Shown: positions 58,112 through 64,000 of the stretch, one piece after another
Layout: each line of letters begins with the position of its first letter
Numbering within the stretch: the first letter of the stretch is position 1
Source: Pseudomonas sp. UBA4194
Lineage (GTDB): Bacteria > Pseudomonadota > Gammaproteobacteria > Pseudomonadales > Pseudomonadaceae
DNA length: 64,000 bases
Assembly (NCBI RefSeq): GCF_002379585.1
Contig: NZ_DFUE01000015.1
Location: forward strand, 29,527-93,526
Direction of reading: 5' to 3'
The notes under the pieces: model-generated
The model's database searches: none
The model's input: the letters and a program-made list of their open reading frames with translations, nothing else
What the model was told of the DNA's origin: nothing
Made by a program: the position numbers and the translations under genes

Positions 58112-59132
58112 GGGCGGGCTCCTGGCGCAGTTGGGCGCGCAAGGAGAAACGCTCCTTGCCGGTCTGTTCATCGGGCTGGATGATGCCTTCGAACTGGGCG
58201 GCGGTGAGGGTGCTGCACGTTTTCACCCTGCCGATCAGCGCGCTGGCCTTGGCGCTCTGGCCACTGATGGACACGCCACCGCTGTCATTGATTTCCAGTT
58301 GCTGAACCCAGGTATCGGCGCCCAGGCAGCCGGTGAGGTCCACCAGCACCTTGGCCAGGGTCGGCTGGGCGGCCTTCTGTCCAGCCAGGTAGCGCGCCGC
58401 GCCCTGGCTGTTGCTCAGCTCCCGGCGCAATGCCTGCACCTGCTGCACCTGCTCGCGCTGCTGGTCGACCTCGGCCTGCATGGCCTCGACCTGGGCGGTA
58501 CGGGCATCCAGCCACAGCACCATGCAGGCCAGCAACAGGGTACCGCTGGCCAGAGCCAGCATGCGTGGCAGGCGCCGGCCTTTGGCGGCGGCAGGCCGCT
58601 GCTCGGCAGGCAGCAGGTCGACGCCCATGGGCCTGCCATCGGCATCTCGGCAGTCCACGGCGTGCAAGGTCAAGCCCTGTTCGCGGCAGGTATCCAGGAT
58701 GGGTTGCAGCCGTTCGCGTAAAATCGCTACCAGCTGCACTCGCGCCACCCGCTGGCCTTTGCTGTCGACCCGCGCTACGTAGTGCATCTGCTCGCGGGGG
58801 AACGGCGTGTACTTGTCCAGCTCGAAGCCGACCACGCTGTGCAGGTCGCGCAGCGCCGCCAGAGGCAGTTGCAGCGATTGCACCAGCACGCTGCTGGCGG
58901 GCAGCACCAGCACCAGCCGCTCGGCGGGGTGGCTCTGTACGCCTGCCGTCAGTGGCCAGTCGATCAGGCGTTCCTGCCGGGTGGGCAGCAGATGGGCGCG
59001 CGCCTTGGGGGGCAAGGCGTCGCGCAGTTCGCCCAGCCAGGCCTGCCAAAGCCCTTGAGCGGGGCTGGCGCACCAGTAGCGGCGCACACCGGCCTGCAAG
59101 GGCGCCAGGTGCTGTGTCAGTGATTGCTTCAT
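58101..59132 (-). CDS. gspL: Type II secretion system protein L
   Basis: A 343-residue platform protein: a cytoplasmic actin-like part (LVLVLPASSVLVQSLQLPLA, VVGFELDKYTPFPREQMHYV), one membrane helix near residue 205 (LALASGTLLLACMVLWLDA), and a periplasmic coiled-coil plus PilN-like domain. It recruits the GspE ATPase to the membrane. The start at 59132 (MKQSLTQHLAPL) overlaps gspK by four bases; the longer frame upstream is antisense-like sequence within gspK. Confidence 0.86.
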   Translation of the reverse strand: MKQSLTQHLAPLQAGVRRYWCASPAQGLWQAWLGELRDALPPKARAHLLPTRQERLIDWPLTAGVQSHPAERLVLVLPASSVLVQSLQLPLAALRDLHSVVGFELDKYTPFPREQMHYVARVDSKGQRVARVQLVAILRERLQPILDTCREQGLTLHAVDCRDADGRPMGVDLLPAEQRPAAAKGRRLPRMLALASGTLLLACMVLWLDARTAQVEAMQAEVDQQREQVQQVQALRRELSNSQGAARYLAGQKAAQPTLAKVLVDLTGCLGADTWVQQLEINDSGGVSISGQSAKASALIGRVKTCSTLTAAQFEGIIQPDEQTGKERFSLRAQLRQEPAHAS

Positions 59133-59863
59133 TCTTGCCAACGCAGAACGCGATAAGGTCGCGTTCCCTCCTTGGATGGGTTCAGTAACAGGGTGACGCG
59201 CAGCGTCGTGGTATACCCGCCGGGCAAGCTTGCGCTGCTGTCGACGGTGAGTACGGGACCGGCGTCTTGCGTCACCGGTCCTCCTTGGGGCAGACCCAGG
59301 GCCTGGCGCAGCTCGGCGCTGGCCAGGCGCGGCTCCGGGCTGGGCAGCCCACTCCACAAGGTCAGGTTGGGCGTGGCCCGCGCATACAGCGTCTGGTTCA
59401 TGCCCGGCAGTTCTCGCAGTTCCTCGATCAGACGCAGCGGCGTGCCTGCGCGGCGTCGTTGCAGTGCTGGAGTCAGTGCCTGCAACTGCTGCGCGCTGGC
59501 CCCGCAGGCCTGCAGCCACCGGACGATCTGCTCCATGGCTGCGGCGTTGACGTCCAGCTTGCCCTGTTCGCTGCGCAGGCTGACCGCCAGTTGTGCCTCA
59601 TCGAAATTCAGCGTGTGGGGCTGGCCATCCGCCCGCCAGTGACGCTGCGGGTCGCGATCCAGTTGCGCCAGCACCGCCAGGCCTACACCGGCCTCGGCCG
59701 CCAGCAAGGCCTGGGTATGCTGGCGCTGCCACAAGGCCTGGCGCTGCTGCAGGTGCACCCAGCCGGCCAGACCGGCCAACAGGCTGGCGAGCAGCGCCAA
59801 GACCCACAGCACCAGTAGCAGGGCCACGCCACGCTGCCGATGGCCATTGCAGGCGGGCTTCAT
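59129..59863 (-). CDS. gspK: Type II secretion system minor pseudopilin K
   Basis: A 244-residue large minor pseudopilin expected at the tip of the pseudopilus. The prepilin leader is MKPACNGHRQRG followed by VALLLVLWVLALLASLLAGL, with cleavage between G and V. As in other GspK proteins, the usual glutamate at +5 is replaced (here by leucine). A long globular insertion domain follows, including LDVNAAAMEQIVRWL. It overlaps gspJ and gspL by four bases each. Confidence 0.88.
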   Translation of the reverse strand: MKPACNGHRQRGVALLLVLWVLALLASLLAGLAGWVHLQQRQALWQRQHTQALLAAEAGVGLAVLAQLDRDPQRHWRADGQPHTLNFDEAQLAVSLRSEQGKLDVNAAAMEQIVRWLQACGASAQQLQALTPALQRRRAGTPLRLIEELRELPGMNQTLYARATPNLTLWSGLPSPEPRLASAELRQALGLPQGGPVTQDAGPVLTVDSSASLPGGYTTTLRVTLLLNPSKEGTRPYRVLRWQE

Positions 59864-60471
59864 GGCGTACCGGCCTCGCCCGACAGGTCCAGGCGCAGAT
59901 TGATGCTCATCCGTGGCCAAGGCATCGCTCCGGTCAACTGCGCATCGACGCGCACACTGCGCGGCAGGCGTCCCGGCCATGGCCAGCGTGCCAGCCATCC
60001 CGTGGCTTCGCCCTTGGGCGACAGGCCGCGGTAGCTCAATTGCACCGCCTGCACCTGATGCAGTAGCACCTGTGGTTCACCCCAGGGTTGCAGACCCTGA
60101 CCCTGCAGACGGGCGAAGCTCATCTGCAACTTCTGGCCCGCCACGAGCTGCAGCTCGTGTCGATAAAGTCCGCCACCCAGGCTTGCCGACAGCGGCGCGT
60201 AAAACGCCATGCGTTCGGCTTCGCCTTCGAAGATCGGCGTCTGCGCAGCGCCTGGCTTGCCTGCCGACAACGGCAGTGCCTGGCCCAGTGCGCTGCGCAG
60301 AAAATTCTGGGTGGAACGCACTTCATCCAGTCCGGTGCTGTAGCGCTCGGCCTTGGCCATGGCCCGGTTGGCGCCGGCAATCGCCGCCGCAATCAAAGTC
60401 AGCATGACCCCCAGCAAGCTCAGCACCACCAGCACTTCGAGCAGGGTGAAGCCCTTCGCCCGCGCGTTCAC
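59860..60471 (-). CDS. gspJ: Type II secretion system minor pseudopilin J
   Basis: A 203-residue minor pseudopilin. Prepilin cleavage is expected in MNARAKG/FTLLEVLVVLSL, with glutamate at +5. A C-terminal globular domain follows, with EVRSTQNFLRSALGQAL and the strand VQAVQLSYRGL typical of GspJ. It pairs with GspI and GspK to start pseudopilus assembly. It overlaps gspI and gspK by four bases. Confidence 0.88.
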   Translation of the reverse strand: MNARAKGFTLLEVLVVLSLLGVMLTLIAAAIAGANRAMAKAERYSTGLDEVRSTQNFLRSALGQALPLSAGKPGAAQTPIFEGEAERMAFYAPLSASLGGGLYRHELQLVAGQKLQMSFARLQGQGLQPWGEPQVLLHQVQAVQLSYRGLSPKGEATGWLARWPWPGRLPRSVRVDAQLTGAMPWPRMSINLRLDLSGEAGTP

Positions 60472-60830
60472 TGTGCCGCTCCGCGGGTGCGCACTTGCAG
60501 CGTGCTGTAATGCGCGCGGCGCGATCCGTCATCCACGTTCAGGTCCAGGCGCCATACCGCAGCAGCGCTGTTCGTCGCCGGCAAGGCGCTGACCGACAGT
60601 TGCCAGTGCACACCACTCCACTGACCTTGGCTGTGGCCGGCGAGCAGCGCGCCGGCGCTGGCTTCATCCATTATCGAGCGTGCCGCCAGGCTCAGGCGGT
60701 CGCTGCGTTGTACCTGCTGCAACGCCCGGGCGCTTTGCCCGAACGCCACGATCAACACGCTGCTGCACACCGCCAACACGGCCAGGGCAGCCAGCATTTC
60801 CAGCAGGGTAAAACCGCGCTGACGGCTCAA
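60468..60830 (-). CDS. gspI: Type II secretion system minor pseudopilin I
   Basis: A 120-residue minor pseudopilin with leader MSRQRG/FTLLEMLAALAVLAV. I place the start at the TTG (60828-60830) that overlaps the gspH stop as TTGA, because it gives a normal six-residue leader and matches the four-base overlaps elsewhere in the operon. The alternative ATG at 60884 would give a 24-residue leader and a 58-base overlap. The globular part contains ARSIMDEASAG. It is a tip component of the pseudopilus. Confidence 0.85.
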   Translation of the reverse strand: MSRQRGFTLLEMLAALAVLAVCSSVLIVAFGQSARALQQVQRSDRLSLAARSIMDEASAGALLAGHSQGQWSGVHWQLSVSALPATNSAAAVWRLDLNVDDGSRRAHYSTLQVRTRGAAQ

Positions 60831-61264
60831 TTGAGGGCGCGCAACTGAACGTTGCCGGTCAGCCAGTTGATATCGACCCGCCAACGCTTGTCATCGCGGG
60901 CCAGCAGCAGGTGTCCACCGCTGGCGCCGCCGTCGGGGTAGAACTCGAACGCCGAGCCGAGACCTTCGGCGGTCTGCAGTTGCACACGCATATCCTGGGG
61001 CAGGGCGCGAACCTTTTGCCGCGGACCCTGAAAGCGCCCGGTGCGCAAATCGAACTGTGTACGCGCCGGTTGCCCGCTGACGATGGCCTGTACCCTGGCT
61101 GCGCGCAGCGCTTGCACCACTTCACTCAGGGCTCGACGTTCCGTTGCCGCGTGCAGACCTTGGCCCACGCCAAAGCCCACCAGGCCGACGCAGATCGCGA
61201 TCAGCACGATCACCACCAGCAACTCGAACAGGGTGAAACCGCGGCTGCGGGGCAGGGCGCCCAT
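60827..61264 (-). CDS. gspH: Type II secretion system minor pseudopilin H
   Basis: A 145-residue minor pseudopilin. Leader MGALPRSRG is followed by FTLFELLVVIVLIAICVGL with glutamate at +5. The globular part carries ALRAARVQAIVSGQPARTQF and ends VDINWLTGNVQLRA. It starts two bases after the gspG stop and overlaps gspI by four bases. Confidence 0.88.
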   Translation of the reverse strand: MGALPRSRGFTLFELLVVIVLIAICVGLVGFGVGQGLHAATERRALSEVVQALRAARVQAIVSGQPARTQFDLRTGRFQGPRQKVRALPQDMRVQLQTAEGLGSAFEFYPDGGASGGHLLLARDDKRWRVDINWLTGNVQLRALN

Positions 61265-61266
61265 GC

Positions 61267-61692
61267 TTATTCCCAGTTACCGATGTCGGCCTTGTAGCCG
61301 TCACCGCCTGGCTGGCCATCCTGGCCGTAGAAAATCAGGTCGAAGCTGCCGTGCTCTCCGGGGTAGCGATAGCCGAAGGCATGGCCGAACGGATCCTTGA
61401 GGTCCGAAGGCTTGGCGTAGGGACCGGCCCAACCTGTGGCATTGGCAGGCTTGGACACCAGTTGCTGCAGGTTGGCCGGGGGCGTGCCGACGTCCAGCCC
61501 GTAGCTTTCGATCTTCATGCCCAGGCTGGCCAGTTGCGCCTTGCCGGCGCCGTACTTGCCCTTGTCGACGTTGCCGCCGACCTGGCGCACCACAATGGTC
61601 GCGACAATGCCCAGCAGGACGATCACGGCGAGCATTTCCAGCAGGGTAAAGCCGCCCTGGCGGTGGCCGCGGGCAGAAGTGAAACGAGTCAT
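61267..61692 (-). CDS. gspG: Type II secretion system major pseudopilin G
   Basis: A 141-residue major pseudopilin, the main subunit of the piston-like pseudopilus. Leader MTRFTSARGHRQGG then FTLLEMLAVIVLLGIVATI, with glutamate at +5. The calcium-binding and family blocks are GKAQLASLGMKIESYGLDVG, LKDPFGHAFGYRYPGEHG and GGDGYKADIGNW. The leader is longer than usual (14 residues). It lies ten bases after gspF. Confidence 0.92.
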   Translation of the reverse strand: MTRFTSARGHRQGGFTLLEMLAVIVLLGIVATIVVRQVGGNVDKGKYGAGKAQLASLGMKIESYGLDVGTPPANLQQLVSKPANATGWAGPYAKPSDLKDPFGHAFGYRYPGEHGSFDLIFYGQDGQPGGDGYKADIGNWE

Positions 61693-61702
61693 AGCGGTTT
61701 CC

Positions 61703-62905
61703 TCAAATGTTACTGGTAAGGCTCATCAACGGCAGCATGATGGCGAGCATGATCACCGCCACCATCACGGCCATGACCACGGTCAGGCTGGGCACCAGGG
61801 CGGCCAGCAGGCGGTCGATGCCGCGCTTGGCCTCGACATCGAATACATCGGCGACCTTGAGCAGCATCACGTCGAGATTGCCGGCCTGCTCGCCGACTTC
61901 GATCATTTGCAGGGCCAGTTCCGGCAGCAGCGGCTGCTCGCCAAAGGCTTGCGCCAGCGTGCCGCCGCCTTTGACCCATTCGGTGGCCTGCTCGACCTGG
62001 GCGCGCAAGGCCTGATTGCCGCACACCTGGCGCACGATCAGCAGGGCTTGCAGCAGCGCCACGCCGTTGCTGAGCAAGGTGCCCAAGGTGCGCGCCAGGC
62101 GTGCCGCTTCGATTCGTTGCAGCAGCGGGCCCAGCACCTTGACGAACAGCAGCCGGCGATCGTGTCGCTGGCGACGTTGGGGGTTGCGTCGGCCAATGGC
62201 CACGGCCCAGATGCCCAGCACGATGGCTGCCAGCAAGAGCAGGCCATAGGCACTGAGAAATTCACCCAGGCTCAGGATGATCTGGGTGATCAAGGGAATC
62301 GGCACGCCGAGGTCGCGGAAGATCGGCACGAACTGTGGCACGACGTACGCCAACAGCAGCGCCAGTGAACCGAGTACCCCCACCACCAGGAAAATCGGAT
62401 AGATCAGCGCGTTGACCACTTCGCCGCGCAGCATCTGGCTGCGCTCCAGATAGTCGGAGAGCTGACGCAGGGTGTGCTCCAGCGAACCTCCGGCTTCACC
62501 GGCGCGGACCATGCTGATGTACAGGCTGGTGAACTGGCCGTGCTCCTCCTCCAGCGCCTGGCTCAGCGGCTTGCCGGCCTTGACCTGCTCGCGGATGCGC
62601 TCCAGCAGTGCGCGACGCTTGGGCTCGCTGGCCTGCTTGAGCAAGATGCCCAGCGCGCGCTCCAACGGTTGGCCGGCGCCCAGCAGCGTGGCCAGCTGCT
62701 GGGTGAAGCTCACCAGCGCGGCGCCGTTCATGCTGCTGCGTTGCAACGCGGACCGCAGACCGGCCGGATGCCCGGAGTCCAGGCTCAACAGCAGGAGGCC
62801 ACGTTGATGCAGTGCGGCGACGGCGGCCGCATGGTCCACGGCTTCGAGATGGCCTTGTTGAGTGGCGCCCTCAGCGTCCAGAGCGCGGTAGCGGAAATGG
62901 GCCAT
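61703..62905 (-). CDS. gspF: Type II secretion system inner-membrane platform protein F
   Basis: A 400-residue polytopic protein with two GspF cytoplasmic domains and three membrane helices. Conserved blocks: FTQQLATLLGAGQPLERAL, YISMVRAGEAGGSLEHTL, YPIFLVVGVLGSLALLLAYV, and the repeat LARTLGTLLSNGVALLQAL. The C-terminal helix VPSLTVVMAVMVAVIMLAIM ends the protein. It converts the motion of the GspE ATPase to pseudopilus extension. It starts two bases after the gspE stop. Confidence 0.92.
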   Translation of the reverse strand: MAHFRYRALDAEGATQQGHLEAVDHAAAVAALHQRGLLLLSLDSGHPAGLRSALQRSSMNGAALVSFTQQLATLLGAGQPLERALGILLKQASEPKRRALLERIREQVKAGKPLSQALEEEHGQFTSLYISMVRAGEAGGSLEHTLRQLSDYLERSQMLRGEVVNALIYPIFLVVGVLGSLALLLAYVVPQFVPIFRDLGVPIPLITQIILSLGEFLSAYGLLLLAAIVLGIWAVAIGRRNPQRRQRHDRRLLFVKVLGPLLQRIEAARLARTLGTLLSNGVALLQALLIVRQVCGNQALRAQVEQATEWVKGGGTLAQAFGEQPLLPELALQMIEVGEQAGNLDVMLLKVADVFDVEAKRGIDRLLAALVPSLTVVMAVMVAVIMLAIMLPLMSLTSNI

Positions 62906-62907
62906 GA

Positions 62908-64000
62908 TCAGTCGCCGCGCGTGACGCGCAGCACCTCTTCGAGCGAGGTGATGCCGGCGACAGCCTGGCGCAGGCCCTCTTCATAGAGCGTGCGCAGCCC
63001 ACCTCGGCGCGCGGCCTGCTCCAGAGTGGCGGCATCGGCCTGGCGCATCAGCAGCGAGCGCAGTTCTTCGCTCATCACCAGCAGTTCGGTGATGGCGCTG
63101 CGCCCGTGGTAGCCGCCGCCCGGCAAGTCAGTGGCCGGGCGGTAGAGCAGAATCGGGCGCTGGTCGGTGAAACGCTCCAGGCCATGCTCGGCCACCAACG
63201 CCGGCGGCGCCTCGAAGGGCACGCGGGTCAACGGATCGAGCCGGCGCACCAGGCGTTGCGCCAGAATACCCTTGACCGTGGAGGCGATCAGGTAACTCTC
63301 GACGCCCATGTCCAGCAGGCGGGTGATGCTCGCCGCAGCACTGTTGGTGTGCAGGGTGGACAGCACCAGGTGGCCAGTGAGGGAAGACTGGATGGCAATG
63401 CGGCAGGTTTCCAGATCGCGCATTTCGCCGATCATGATCACGTCCGGGTCTTGCCGGACGATGGAGCGCAGGGCGCCGGCAAAGTCCAGGCCGATGGCCG
63501 GCTTGACCTGGATCTGGTTGATGCCTTCGAGTTGGTACTCGACCGGGTCTTCCACGGTGATGATCTTGCGCTCGGCGGTATTGAGTCGCGACAGCGCGGT
63601 GTACAGGGTCGTGGTCTTGCCTGAGCCGGTAGGGCCGGTCACCAGCAGGATGCCATGGGGGTTTTCCAGCACCTGGAGAAAGGTCTCCAGGCGTTCGCCA
63701 TCCATGCCCAGGCTGGGGAAGTCGAAGCTCACCGTCTGGCGGTCGAGCAGGCGCATCACCACCGATTCGCCAAAGCTGGTGGGCACCGTGCTGACCCGCA
63801 GATCCAGTTCCTTGCCCTGGATACGCAACATGATGCGACCATCCTGGGGCAGGCGGCGTTCAGCGATATCGAGCTTGGCCATGATTTTCAGGCGCGAGAT
63901 GATCGCCGCCGAGGAACTGGACGGCGGGGCTTCGGCTTCATGCAACACGCCGTCGATGCGGTAGCGCACTTTCAGCTGACTTTCGAAGGGCTCGATATGG
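62908..64000 (-). CDS. gspE: Type II secretion system ATPase E (5' end cut by window)
   Basis: The C-terminal 363 codons of the secretion ATPase; the frame continues to the window edge (HIEPFESQLKVRYRIDGVLH), so the N-terminal domains are missing. Walker A is GPTGSGKTT, the Asp box is IITVEDPVEYQLEGINQIQV, Walker B lies in DPDVIMIGEMRD, and the His box is VLSTLHTNSAAASI. The tetracysteine zinc module normal for GspE is absent: RLVRRLDPLTRVPFE and LYRPATDLPGGGYHGR occupy the positions where each CxxC would be. It powers pseudopilus assembly through GspL and GspF. Confidence 0.92.
   Translation of the reverse strand, partial: HIEPFESQLKVRYRIDGVLHEAEAPPSSSSAAIISRLKIMAKLDIAERRLPQDGRIMLRIQGKELDLRVSTVPTSFGESVVMRLLDRQTVSFDFPSLGMDGERLETFLQVLENPHGILLVTGPTGSGKTTTLYTALSRLNTAERKIITVEDPVEYQLEGINQIQVKPAIGLDFAGALRSIVRQDPDVIMIGEMRDLETCRIAIQSSLTGHLVLSTLHTNSAAASITRLLDMGVESYLIASTVKGILAQRLVRRLDPLTRVPFEAPPALVAEHGLERFTDQRPILLYRPATDLPGGGYHGRSAITELLVMSEELRSLLMRQADAATLEQAARRGGLRTLYEEGLRQAVAGITSLEEVLRVTRGD

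Overview
The window reads as chromosome from a high-GC gammaproteobacterium, almost certainly a Pseudomonas. The grounds are an OprD-family porin, many LysR-controlled import/catabolism islands, a high-GC codon style that opens long antisense frames under nearly every gene, and a GC-rich intergenic hairpin repeat I associate with this genus. I see no rRNA or tRNA genes, phage, transposase or CRISPR array.

Layout. (1) 24-11154, all on the minus strand: a spermidine/putrescine-type ABC importer (binding protein, two permeases, and an ATPase 3.4 kb away) mixed with an ArgE-like M20 deacylase, a DUF1028 protein, a RidA-family protein, a flavin monooxygenase-like enzyme, a quinone oxidoreductase-like enzyme, a GST, an atypical type II dehydroquinase homologue and a GhrA-like 2-hydroxyacid dehydrogenase. 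A LysR gene diverges at 11475. (2) 12866-16943, plus: a fused permease-ATPase amino-acid transporter, a phytanoyl-CoA-dioxygenase-like oxygenase, a binding protein and a class II aldolase. (3) 16979-24225: a LysR gene diverging from aminotransferase, polar amino-acid ABC importer (four genes), an amidohydrolase broken by a 1-base frameshift, and an RraA/HMG-aldolase family protein. (4) 24348-27539: a TonB-dependent siderophore receptor and a Gate-domain membrane protein. (5) 27647-32969: DadA-like oxidase, enolase-superfamily enzyme, ABC permease, Tat-type binding protein and divergent LysR; no ATPase gene is present here. (6) 33195-40202: MFS carrier, OprD porin, LysR, M20 peptidase, aromatic-type aminotransferase and YitT protein. 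(7) 40321-48301: an eight-gene operon made of a complete branched-chain-type ABC importer followed by aldehyde dehydrogenase, zinc alcohol dehydrogenase and an SDR. (8) 48524-54477: DUF72 protein, pyruvate:quinone oxidoreductase PoxB, azoreductase and a large MscS channel. (9) 54685-64000, minus: a type II secretion operon in the order E-F-G-H-I-J-K-L-M-N-D, the Xanthomonas Xps order; gspE is cut by the window edge.

How the genes fit together. Most of the window is a string of uptake-plus-degradation modules for small nitrogenous or carboxylated compounds, each with its own transporter, one or two tailoring enzymes and usually a LysR regulator. The chemistry of the modules suggests substrates (4-hydroxyglutamate-type amino acids in region 3; an epimerised or racemised amino acid in region 5), but none of these substrates is proven by sequence. 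The secretion operon has two clear peculiarities: a lipoprotein secretin, and an ATPase lacking the usual tetracysteine zinc motif. The six copies of the GC-rich hairpin repeat all lie just beyond the 3' end of a gene.
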